Part shown: in pieces, positions 55,345 to 64,000 of the stretch
How the letters are laid out: each line of letters opens with the position of its first letter
Numbering within the stretch: position 1 is the stretch's first letter
Assembly (NCBI GenBank): GCA_022419385.1
Contig: JAJUBI010000007.1
Location: forward strand, 963,768-1,027,767
DNA length: 64,000 nucleotides
Source: Paraconiothyrium sp. Pb-2020
Taxonomy: Eukaryota > Ascomycota > Dothideomycetes > Pleosporales > Didymosphaeriaceae
Direction of reading: 5' to 3'
Notes under the pieces: model-generated
What the model saw: only the letters and a program-made list of their open reading frames with translations
The model's database searches: none
Told to the model about the DNA's origin: nothing
Made by a program: the position numbers and the translations under genes

Positions 55345-56310
55345 TTATTTCCTTTCGAAGCTCAATTTCAATGCCTCTATCATCAGCGCGTGCGCCTTCT
55401 CGCGACTATCCCACTGTTTCGTTCCCGGTTTGGCACCTACATCGTAGCCGTGGTTCATACCTTCCAAAATGCATGTAGCAACCTTCCTCTTCCCATCCTC
55501 TAATTTGTCTGCTAATCTCTTTGCTTCGACTGACAGAGGGTCACCTCCACAGGCAACTATCACAACCGTAGCGGGATAGTCGTTGATTTTTGCATATATG
55601 GGAGACACTCGGGGATCCTTCCGCATTGCAACGTCCGTCCCCACGTAGTTGCTGTAAAATAGCTCCAGAATTGGTGGTGGTAGCGGTTTGATTGGCTTGG
55701 GTATAATTCTGTCCTCCGACTTGAGACTAAGATCTGTGACAGGGTAGTGCGCAATGACGGCTTTGACATCGACCTTAAGCATTTTGCGCAAAGTAGAAGA
55801 CGCAATGAGCGCGAGACTACCTCCAGCACTCGCTCCCGAGACCGCAACGCGAGACACGTCGAAGCGCTCTGGTTGCGAGGCTACCCAGTCTAGCACATCT
55901 TTGACGTCTTCTAGCGCCGCTGGGAACGGGTTCTCTGGCGCTTTTCTGTAGTCTGCATCGATCATGTAGGCATCCACCTCTTTTGCGATGCGTGCGCAGA
56001 AGGCGATGTCGCTTCCGTGGAAGGGAATGGTCCATCCAGAGCCGTGCCAGTTAACTACTACCGGCTTTAGTGAGCCTGGAGAACCTGGCCCTGATGGTGG
56101 CGTGTAGAGATGCACTTTTATCTTTCTGGTTCTGTCTTCTTCGTCGCTGCTCGGTATATGCAATGTTTCCACAGAAGCACCATAGGTGCTGAAGGCGAGT
56201 CGTCGATCACGCCGGACCGCAAGGATGTGGACGACGTTGAAGAAGTTGCGACCCAAAAAGACAATCAACCTGCGTCGAAGATGTTCAAGCAGCTCCCAGG
56301 AAGAAGACAT
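55345..56310 (-). CDS. Alpha/beta-hydrolase, hormone-sensitive-lipase family
   Basis: This is a single-exon 321-aa esterase or deacetylase. The oxyanion-hole motif is HGSGW at 89-93, a fungal variant of HGGG. The nucleophile Ser161 is in SGASAGG. Likely acid Asp257 is in GGDPLS and His287 is in GMNHGYD. A hydrophobic N-terminal segment (LIVFLGRNFFNVVHILAV) could associate with membrane. It lies upstream in the same direction as the cyanide hydratase but 560 bp away, so co-regulation is not shown. The substrate is unknown. Confidence 0.9.
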   Translation of the reverse strand: MSSSWELLEHLRRRLIVFLGRNFFNVVHILAVRRDRRLAFSTYGASVETLHIPSSDEEDRTRKIKVHLYTPPSGPGSPGSLKPVVVNWHGSGWTIPFHGSDIAFCARIAKEVDAYMIDADYRKAPENPFPAALEDVKDVLDWVASQPERFDVSRVAVSGASAGGSLALIASSTLRKMLKVDVKAVIAHYPVTDLSLKSEDRIIPKPIKPLPPPILELFYSNYVGTDVAMRKDPRVSPIYAKINDYPATVVIVACGGDPLSVEAKRLADKLEDGKRKVATCILEGMNHGYDVGAKPGTKQWDSREKAHALMIEALKLSFERK

Positions 56311-56871
56311 TGTGTAAATGTTCCGGTGAAAGTATTAGAGTGGTAGTCTGCAGCTGCAGGGCGGAAGCTCGAGGAGGTATTTGGTCGCCGAACGGCAGTC
56401 GCGCTGTCCGGAGTCACCTTTCAAAACCGCGATAATCGTCCAATGTTAAGGAACAGCTGGTATCTTAAAATCTTGTGCTTTACTGTCACTTTATATCTGT
56501 AGTTCGCACTGCGCAGGGTGAGCGATCGGTCCGTTACAAGACCGGAAGAGGGTTAGGCCCAACAAGCAATTCCCCGTAGCGGCTCTCCAAGCCCCATACT
56601 TCGTACGCTTAATCGAGCTCGGGAAGATTAACATTCCGTTATCATGACTTAAGTCCGCCATATCTACGGGGCATGGTCGCGGACTGCAACATACATTAAA
56701 TTCGCATGCTGGCATCGCAAGAACGTAGACATGTTGAAAAGATGTAAGAATACCGAATTACGTTCAGCTACAAGGCGCTACGTGTCAATGGCCAAGACCG
56801 TGAATCATATTGGTCAATACAGGAGAGAGCGGAGATTGGCGAAAGTACTCTTAGGAATCAAGTGACAGCAT
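56311..56871. other. Intergenic, no gene seen
   Basis: This is the promoter side of the hydrolase and the 3' flank of the cyanide hydratase. Nothing was recognised. Confidence 0.4.
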
Positions 56872-58147
56872 TTAGAGGTCGTTCTTGTCCAAGTCGTTGT
56901 TCAATCCTGCGACGCCTACCGGTCCTCTCTTCTTCGCATCCTCGAGAGGAGCGTTGAGCCCGAGACGCTCGCGCGTAGAGTATGTAGCGATACCGCCGTT
57001 AGGATCAGCCTCAGTGACAAGCTCCTTGCGGCGAGTATCTACTAGGAGGCGGATAAGGTCAGGGCGCATGTAGTGTCCCGCGAAATCAGCGAGCACCTTG
57101 GTGAGATGCGTCTCGTTGAGGTCGATCTGAGACACATGTCAGGACATTGCAACGTCTAAAGCGAGGAATACGCACATCTACAAACAGTAACCCATCGAAG
57201 TCCTTCTCAGGCTTGGCCACGAGCGTGCCATCGGGCTTATAGATACGCGCGTGCCCGTTGTAGGTCGAAGGATCTGTCTCAGGCTCCACGCCCTCCGGTG
57301 TGTTCTTCTTTAGGCCCTCTTTACTCAATCTCTGGAACGGTGCCAACGTCCAGGTACCCGTCTCAATCGCATACGCCGGCGTCACTAAATCAGACGCGGG
57401 CTCCGCAACATTGGTGGCAGGGTCGGGATACTTAAGTGTCTCCTTGCCAGGGTAAACGGGCCAAGCGGCGATATGGATCTGCTCGCCGGCCGAGACGTTG
57501 AGAGACTTGAGGAATGGGTTCATATTCTCCCAGCAGTTGAGTTGGCCGAGTCTACCGAGCTCCGTAGGGACGACGGAGAGGAAGGTGTCGCCGGCACCGT
57601 CGCCGTAAACGAGTTTCTCGACGTGTGTGGGCTTGATCTTACGGCGGTGGTTGATCACTTCGCCGTTGGGGTCGATGAGGGCTTGGGCGAGGTAGAGGGT
57701 TGCGTGATCGATTTCGGAGAAGCCAAGGGAGACGTATCTACTTAGTATCAGACATACCTTCCATCGAATCTATGTGAAAGAGTTAAATTCGCAGGAAGGA
57801 GCCCCTACATTTGATTGTCCCTCGCAGCCCTCCTGATGCGCCTGAACTCCTCAGAGTCCACAGCCATGGAGTTCTCACGGTACTTCTTGAGCATCGGAAG
57901 AGATTGCTGATATGTGACCTTCCACATCTAGTACGGATACCCAGGGATCTATACTTCAGGAAAGGCTACAAGCTTGCAACCAGCCTGCCCGGCTTCGTTG
58001 ATGAAATCGATGGTTTTGCGGACGCCGCCTTCGAGGTCAAACCATCCGGGCTCCGAAGTGACCTGTGTAGATAGCGCTTGAGCAGTTACAACATAATGAA
58101 TGACGGGGAGAGCTCACGGCTGCGGCTTTGTACTTGGTGAGAACCAT
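56872..58147 (-). pseudogene. cht: Cyanide hydratase (nitrilase family) with two in-frame TAG codons
   Basis: Cyanide hydratase converts HCN to formamide. Exons: 58147-58118 (MVLTKYKAAA), about 58063-57812, about 57738-57177, and about 57127-56872, all with GT-AG introns. The triad is present: Glu46 in AFPEV, Lys in HRRKIKPTHVEK, Cys in GQLNCWENMNPF. The C-terminus DLIRLLVDTRRKELVTEADPNGGI is typical of fungal cyanide hydratases. Codons 48 (57951-57949) and 55 (57930-57928) are TAG where the family has Trp in the WIPGYPYW motif. Both differ from TGG by one G-to-A change in a TG context. No other stop or frameshift is seen. It is either a recently inactivated gene or one whose mRNA is restored by A-to-I editing. 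I list it as a pseudogene because the DNA cannot be translated through. Confidence 0.88.
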
Positions 58148-59213
58148 CTTGCAAGACGATGGTGCAGAGTAGTACAATGTTGGGACTTTGGAAGGAAGGT
58201 TGTGGAGTCTGGAGTGGTGATTGAATGTCTATCGGTTGTGACGAATGTGACCTCGAGGTAAAAACCAGAACTTATATACAACTCTACTGTGCCAGAGCTC
58301 ACAGCACTCATGTTGCCTCTCGATGTACAAGTACATTTATCTCGGCGCCGAATCAATCCCACTGGTTCCGAATGCCGCTGAAGTGGCATGATGCATGCCC
58401 AATAGATTGTCTGTGGATCTCAAAAGCGGAGAAGATGTTCTCTGGTGAGGCGCTTGTCAATTCTTGCGTCTCAGAGCATGGATGCAGTCGTAGGCTTACT
58501 ACGTACAGCGCTTCGGCATGCGAGCGGCATGTCCGGCATCGCGTCGGCATCGACGTCGAAATGGGCCTACATGCCGCATTAAACGATCCCTCCCTGTGCA
58601 TACGTTGATCGAGCCGATACTTTTCGAAGTATGCGTTACTAACACTGTGGTTCTAGGCAACATCGGCAGTACCGCAACTTGGGTGCGCAGATAAGCATTA
58701 CGAAGCTGGATCGTATCAGGAGAGACGCTGCTGTCATGTTATCTCATGCACCACATCAATTAAAGACACTGCATGATAGCAGAATATCAGTACGGGAAGT
58801 GGGATAGTAGTGATTGGCTAGCCACATCATTTTGCGGCACAGCGCTGTGTTCTGGGCCTCGAAAGTCTGCGGGCTACCTAGTTAACCGCTCTTCGCTATG
58901 CACTACGCGAGGGGGTACATCCAAAGATCTGCAGAAAGTAGCTCACATGAGCTCGCACCTGATGGATGCCTTCACTGCGTCTATGGATGCCATCTCGGTC
59001 GGCATCTAATCACACTGTGGCCTCAAAGATCGCCAATGGGCCAATGTCACCCCACTCCGGCTTTGGATGCCACTCGGCACGGTTGAAAGTGCTGATCTGA
59101 CTGTGAAGACCTGGCACGCCCGATTTTCACAGTGGTGGATGGTGAATCGCAAGATAGCTCTTCATGGACTGTTGAAGCCCGAGCACATCTCGTTTCCGGA
59201 TGTTGATCTTCAC
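58148..59213. other. Intergenic, no gene seen
   Basis: This is the promoter of the cyanide hydratase and the 3' flank of aminodeoxychorismate synthase. ORFs at 58225-58608 and 58773-59009 (+) have no recognisable features. Confidence 0.4.
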
Positions 59214-61838
59214 TTAGTTCGATTGGAATACCGTCAGAGCCGTCATGACCTTCGTTTCCATCTCGAGAAACTCGCCCTCATCAGTACTCTGGATAGTGAC
59301 CGCACCACCAGCACCGATACGCCATGTCTCCGTGCTTTCGTGGGCAGAGAAATCTCCTTGAACATAAGCGGAGGGGCTGGAACCTCTTGGACTTGAGTTC
59401 GAAGGAGTAGATCCGAAGTGCGAGTGTGGAGTAGAATCGCCACTGTTGTCGATAGGGGGTTGCATTCTTGTCAATCGGTCGGCGGTAGTTGCATCACGAA
59501 GCGCAGTGCGAATTACAACCGAGAAATCTCCTGCTCCACCAACATCTAAATATCCTAAGACACCGGAATAGATGCCACGGGGTCTCTGTTCAATGTCCCT
59601 CAGAATCTCGCAAGATCTCTTCTTCGGTGCGCCAGTCATGGAGCCTGGAGGTAGTGAGGCTTTCAACACATCCAGGCCTGTTGGCCCTTCGCCTGTTGCG
59701 GATTCTGGCAGCTGCCCTTCGATGACTGACACAAGCTGGTAAACATGCTCGTACTCTTCGACAGTCATGAGCTTAGGGACGCTACAGCGCTCAGCACCAA
59801 TGACACCACTTAAATCGTGACGTATCAGGTCGACTATCATCAGGTTTTCGGCCTGCTCTTTAGACGACTTGAGAATGTTGTGTGCTGTCTCCCGCGTCAT
59901 TGTGGGCGACTTTCTTACCGTGCCCTTGATTGGCCGGAATTGACAGTGGCCTTCGCGATCCCACTTAAGGAACCGTTCCGGACTCGTGCCGACTATTGTA
60001 GCGTTTGAGAGGCGAAGGTAGGCACCATAAGGTGCAGGGTTCTTACGTCGCAGCTTCTTGTACAGTGCCCAGGCGTTCATGCCTTTACCATCGATCTTCG
60101 GCACTTTGATTAAGGTCTCGTCAGTCAAGCACAGCTCGTAGGAGTCGCCTGCGGCCAGTGAGTCTTGGCATCGGAGAACTTTGTTGCGATAGTGTCGTTC
60201 TCGAGGGGTCCGAATTTGGGAGGAACCAAGCCTTTTCTCCATGTCGAGACCTTCACGTAGCTCTCTGGTGATGCCTGTATTGCCTCTCGCTGTACGTGCT
60301 TCAGATATGGGCTCTGTTTGCCGAGTAAGGTTATTGATGGTCCGCCCGACGTGGGAGGTCCAAGAAGAGTCATCTGGTAATAGTGACTGCACATACGTAT
60401 GGCCTTTGACATGGTCGATGACGATACTGCGATGTATGAAAGCGAAGTTGATATCTGGAATAGTGCTGTTGCCTAAGGACTCGTGGGGTGCAACGTCAAT
60501 TGTTTCTAGACCAGCTTCATATGAGATATAGCCCATTAGACCACCCCAGAAAGGGCTGTCATGTGGCAGATGTTCGTTTCTCCGATTATTGCCACGTTCA
60601 TAATGTTGTTTGATTGGATCATGGAGATCAAGCGCCTCCTGGAAGATCGGCCATATCTGATCGATAGAGCTTAGCTGAACAAGCTGGTCATCGTCAAGAC
60701 CGGTACCGTAGCGTAGAGTACGATCCCAGGATCTATACGTGATTTTCATCGTTCCCTCAGGTATGATGACGCCCAGCATACTGAACCGGCCCATGCTGTG
60801 ATTTTGTGAGTCGAGAAGGATGGTATCCTCTCGATCGAGGTCAAGGGCTTCTGCGAGTGTGACCGGACTGATCTGATCCGTCGCATAAGACTCCCAGTGT
60901 AGCTGAGTGGTCTGGTTCCCGGTACTGAGCTGTATTGCCTTCGCTAGACTTAGGGCAGCAGATTGATGTTGATCTTTCATCTTGTACGTGATTCTATCCC
61001 TTGCTGCTACGATAGTAGCTGTAAGAGATATATAATTCAGTGCAGTCGTACGATCGTGTACCACGGTCCGTGATCGAGAAGTAAGCCAGTCTTTGGCCTG
61101 CACCCACCATTGTCGCAATAATGTAACGCCTTCTTTTGAGGTACAGATCGACTCAGGGTGAAATTGAACGCCCCAGAAGGGTTTCTCAGTATGCCGTGCG
61201 GCCATTAAGATAGTTCCATTAATCTTGTCTTCAACGTCCCACGCTAGAGGCTGGATGTAGGGGCTTTGGTCTTTGGTCTGCCATTGCGGCTCCGAGCAGT
61301 CGCTGCCGCTGTTCTCCAGGACGGCATGTAGAGAGTGATACTGTGTGGCGCGAAAGTTCGCGATATGCCGGAAGATGTCGGTCCCATTGTGAAGGATATT
61401 CGACACGATGCCGTGTCTTGCTTGTTTCAGTCTTTCAATGTTAGCCCCATATGCCAGACACAGTGACTGAAATCCAAGGCAGATTCCAAAGACCGGAAGG
61501 AGGTCCTCTGAGCTAAGTTTCCATAGCTGATCGATGAGGCCGACATCGCTCGGGTTCGCAGGGTGTCCAGGCCCAGGCCCTACTACCACAGCATCGAAGG
61601 CTTTGAGGATCGTAGTAAAGTTATCAAATGCGCTCTTGTCGTCGATACGAAGGGTTGTTACGCTTGCTCCCAGGCTCTGTTCGAGCAGGCCGACGATGCT
61701 ATTCGAGAATGAGTCATATGCATCCACGTAAAGGATATAGCGGTGTTCTTTGAGGGCGGATTTCGTGGCATGTGACGGTGTGGCAGCTGTTGGCATTATC
61801 ACTCTAAGTAGACGACCAAAAGGAGGGCATCTAAGCAA
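59214..61838 (-). CDS. ABZ1: Aminodeoxychorismate synthase (PABA synthase), fused PabA-PabB
   Basis: This enzyme makes 4-amino-4-deoxychorismate from chorismate and glutamine for folate synthesis. It is a single exon of 874 aa; Met15 (MPTAATPS, 61796) is an alternative start. The N-terminal glutamine amidotransferase has YVDAYDSFSNSI, GPGPGHPANP, nucleophile Cys120 in FGICLGFQS, and His227/Glu229 in FHPES. The C-terminal chorismate-binding domain has GDSYELCLTDET, SPERFLKW, RPIKGTVRKSPT (the Lys typical of the PabB type), NLMIVDLIRHDLSG, and LPPGSMTGAPKKRSCEIL. A Ser/Pro-rich insertion precedes the final GAGGAVTIQSTDEGEFLEMETKV block. The domain order and length match fungal pabaA/Abz1. Confidence 0.97.
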   Translation of the reverse strand: MLRCPPFGRLLRVIMPTAATPSHATKSALKEHRYILYVDAYDSFSNSIVGLLEQSLGASVTTLRIDDKSAFDNFTTILKAFDAVVVGPGPGHPANPSDVGLIDQLWKLSSEDLLPVFGICLGFQSLCLAYGANIERLKQARHGIVSNILHNGTDIFRHIANFRATQYHSLHAVLENSGSDCSEPQWQTKDQSPYIQPLAWDVEDKINGTILMAARHTEKPFWGVQFHPESICTSKEGVTLLRQWWVQAKDWLTSRSRTVVHDRTTALNYISLTATIVAARDRITYKMKDQHQSAALSLAKAIQLSTGNQTTQLHWESYATDQISPVTLAEALDLDREDTILLDSQNHSMGRFSMLGVIIPEGTMKITYRSWDRTLRYGTGLDDDQLVQLSSIDQIWPIFQEALDLHDPIKQHYERGNNRRNEHLPHDSPFWGGLMGYISYEAGLETIDVAPHESLGNSTIPDINFAFIHRSIVIDHVKGHTYVQSLLPDDSSWTSHVGRTINNLTRQTEPISEARTARGNTGITRELREGLDMEKRLGSSQIRTPRERHYRNKVLRCQDSLAAGDSYELCLTDETLIKVPKIDGKGMNAWALYKKLRRKNPAPYGAYLRLSNATIVGTSPERFLKWDREGHCQFRPIKGTVRKSPTMTRETAHNILKSSKEQAENLMIVDLIRHDLSGVIGAERCSVPKLMTVEEYEHVYQLVSVIEGQLPESATGEGPTGLDVLKASLPPGSMTGAPKKRSCEILRDIEQRPRGIYSGVLGYLDVGGAGDFSVVIRTALRDATTADRLTRMQPPIDNSGDSTPHSHFGSTPSNSSPRGSSPSAYVQGDFSAHESTETWRIGAGGAVTIQSTDEGEFLEMETKVMTALTVFQSN

Positions 61839-64000
61839 TTGTGGGTCTACAAAGCATGGAGAAGGTACTGTAGGAAGGGATAATAGAAGCGTGGAAAATT
61901 TTTCTTAGCCGAACCATCACGATTTTGTTCGGGACAGACCCTCTAAAGCCGCTTCTGCCCCATCTTCACGATTTCAAAGACTGGCTGCTAGTACAGCGAG
62001 CGGTTTTTAATTTCAGGTCGGCGACAGCGCTTTCGGAAACCGAAGCTCGACATGGTCAGAGAGCGCGAGCGGGTGAGATTGTTGGATGGTCTCTAGTGAT
62101 TGTAAGGGCACAAGACCCAGGCAGAACGAATACCAAAGGCTACGCTTTCCGGTGTGAACTCCTGAAGTTATCCATACGGCTCTGTACAGCTTGTAACGGT
62201 ATCTGGGGTAGCTCTCATCGAGTGTGGTGACGCAGCTGTTGGTTCCAATGTCCACGGTAGCCGAGCGCGGACGCTAGTCCAGAACTGGAAAGCACGATTC
62301 AGGGACCGGTTTGAAAGATTATTGATTCTGGTTGGCGAGGTGCATTGCTGCGATTCAATCACACCTCCTGCTTGAGCCTTCTTGCACAGCGCCAGAAGAG
62401 CAGGCTTCCATGTGCTGGGTAGGCCTCTTTCGGGTGCCTGTCAGTGGTCGCTCAGCGCTCAAAATAGATTCACAGCTGAGGAACGCGCATGAAGATGTTA
62501 ACTATGGGCCGGTCTCTCAGAAACGGTTCGTGATTCAGATACAGAGGGACAAAAGCATGTTCCCCACAAGGGTGCGATATCTACCCTCGGGCGGCCATGA
62601 AACGGGTCGAGTAAATGAAAGTAGATGAGCTCCATGCAAGCCTAATGTCAATCCCGGTGCTCACGTCTACCTGTGATATACACATGACTATGATGGATGC
62701 TCGTGAAATATGTTTGTTTGAAAACACAAAGCGTACACTAAGACGCTACAGTAAACACATAACGACGTACGAACGGGCGGGCCATCGGGATGATGTTGTT
62801 CGATGCAAGCCAACGTCCCCGAAGAGCATGTCTCGCGCTTACACACATGAACGCCCTCCGCAAAGTGGACGTGCTGAGCTCCGTCGGCGAACCGGCGAAC
62901 GAGGTCACGGGTCTAGAAGAGCAATCGAAGGGGCGCGATGACATCTGGGTGTCCCCAGCGGCGCACTTGACACCGCCACCTCCGTCCTTGTACCTGGAGC
63001 ATGCAGGACCGATCAGGCAACGTCTGGAGGAGAAGTCCGTAGATGTGCAGTTCCGTCGGCGGCCTTAGCCAGCATCTGGTGGCTTTCCTAGCTGGGACGA
63101 CACGGTGATTGCTGCTCGTAGAGGCTGTTGTTCCTCGCATGCAAACAAGAGCAAGTCTGTGTGTCCATGGACTCTATACCCCCTTTGCTGCCACAGACAG
63201 CCCACGGCGAAAAAGGCCTCGGTAGGTCCACCTGTCGCATAACGACGCGAGCTGCAAGCGGAAGGTCTCGGTTTCAATAGCGCTGAAGCTTTCCGTACCT
63301 TTGCGTAAAAATGCTCAGCGCGAACGGGTTCGACTCGCCGTACCTGTACTGGGTGTCGGGTCTGAAACACCACCGTGCAGCGTCCAGCGACTTGGCGCCA
63401 GATGCCGGCCAAGCGACGGCCATGGGGCTGGACGTAGCGGCGCGCGGGAAGCAAAGAGGTAAACTGCTCCTGGGGAAGCCGACGTCTACTTTGGGACCGT
63501 TCGCCTGCAGGGGCAGCACCGAACGTCTCACGGCTCGCTGGAAGCGGCGTCTTGTTGGGTGCCGAGGCGTGCCAGCACACGCACCGCGGGCTGCAGTCTC
63601 GGGGGTGAGGACGTCCAGGGTTCCGAGAGAGCAGGCGAGAGACAGGCACGGCGGGAGGCAGGCGAGAGACGAGGCGAGAGACAGGCACGGCGAGAGGCAC
63701 AAGAGGTGGGCAAACGGCGGCCAACGACGTATGTTCGCGGGCGGGGCTGCTGTAGAGCCAAATCGGGCGCGCGTGGATCATTGGACCCGCTCATTGGGCC
63801 CGGTACCTGCATATCCAATGGCGCTATGTATACCCACCGTTTCAGAGCGCTTCGGACGGCTCGACCTCACTCCACACCCTGCCAGGCACTGCGACGGACC
63901 TGCCATGGGGCCCGCTTCTGACGCCTGTGGGCACGGGAGCGCGCGACAAGGGCACCCCGTTACCACTCCGTGGCTGAGCACTATGCTCGATTCCCCAATC
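61839..64000. other. Terminal 2.2 kb, no gene recognised
   Basis: The stretch begins with the ABZ1 promoter. Beyond 62.9 kb it becomes GC-rich and contains overlapping Arg/Ala/Pro-rich ORFs on both strands (up to 238 codons at 63065-63781, -), which look like chance ORFs. A 27-bp minisatellite lies at 63634-63699. Confidence 0.4.
63634..63699. repeat. 27-bp minisatellite (two full units plus a partial)
   Basis: Units 63634-63660 and 63673-63699 differ at one base. A partial 12-bp unit (63661-63672) lies between them. The units are GGCGAGAGACAGG-rich. Confidence 0.8.

Noticed and set aside
56038..56052. HGSGW oxyanion motif in the alpha/beta-hydrolase as an unusual change from HGGG
   Set aside because: To my knowledge this variant is common in fungal members of the family, so it is not notable.
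63065..63781. 238-codon minus-strand ORF
   Set aside because: It lies in GC-rich DNA, overlaps the minisatellite and other long ORFs, and has Arg/Pro/Ala-rich composition without any domain.

Overview
The window reads as nuclear DNA of a filamentous ascomycete. Genes are separated by 0.3-2.5 kb. Most are interrupted by short GT-AG introns (about 44-60 nt, with a few over 100), often with a CTAAC/CTGAC-like branch point. The set includes typical filamentous-fungal genes: the NADPH oxidase regulator NoxR, a cyanide hydratase, a CmcJ-type oxidoreductase and a BBE-like FAD oxidase. Cyanide hydratase together with the general gene content suggests Dothideomycetes/Pleosporales, but that placement is inference. 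I see no transposon, rRNA, convincing tRNA or CRISPR.

Layout (26 genes). 0-12 kb: a nuclear-looking unknown protein (-), the small GTPase Arl1 (-), an orphan 197-aa protein (+), and two large disordered basic proteins (+, 805 and 618 aa). 12-17 kb: an O-methyltransferase (-) and a divergent secreted FAD oxidase (+), a possible small accessory pair. 17-25 kb: a mitochondrial and redox stretch with cytochrome c heme lyase, mitoribosomal uL13m, the SOD1 copper chaperone Ccs1 and NoxR. 26-30 kb: an acidic nuclear protein (-) and the RNA polymerase III factor Brf1 (+), divergent. 30-36 kb: an NADPH-dependent reductase (-), Tom6 (+) and peroxisomal urate oxidase (-). 36.5-40.5 kb: the TORC2 subunit Rictor/Avo3, whose frame is broken repeatedly in one 250-bp patch. 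42-47.5 kb: a two-RING plus LON-domain protein, a class I methyltransferase with an 11-nt microexon, and a CmcJ-like oxidoreductase. 49-54 kb: a conserved unknown protein, then a HAD hydrolase and dolichol-phosphate mannosyltransferase sharing a 150-bp promoter. 55-62 kb: an HSL-type hydrolase, the cyanide hydratase and aminodeoxychorismate synthase, all on the minus strand. The last 2 kb holds nothing I recognise except a 27-bp minisatellite.

Most genes are unrelated housekeeping functions. The most interesting item is the cyanide hydratase. It is intact except for two TAG codons exactly where nitrilases carry conserved Trp, next to the catalytic Glu. That fits recent pseudogenisation by RIP-type TG-to-TA changes, or a gene restored at the mRNA level by A-to-I editing. 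Other notable points are a 16-residue motif duplicated within one protein but diverged at 11 synonymous codons, the microexon that carries the AFHW motif, and a splice-dependent C-terminal CaaX box on the LON/RING protein. Exon boundaries were assigned by eye from splice consensus and reading frame.
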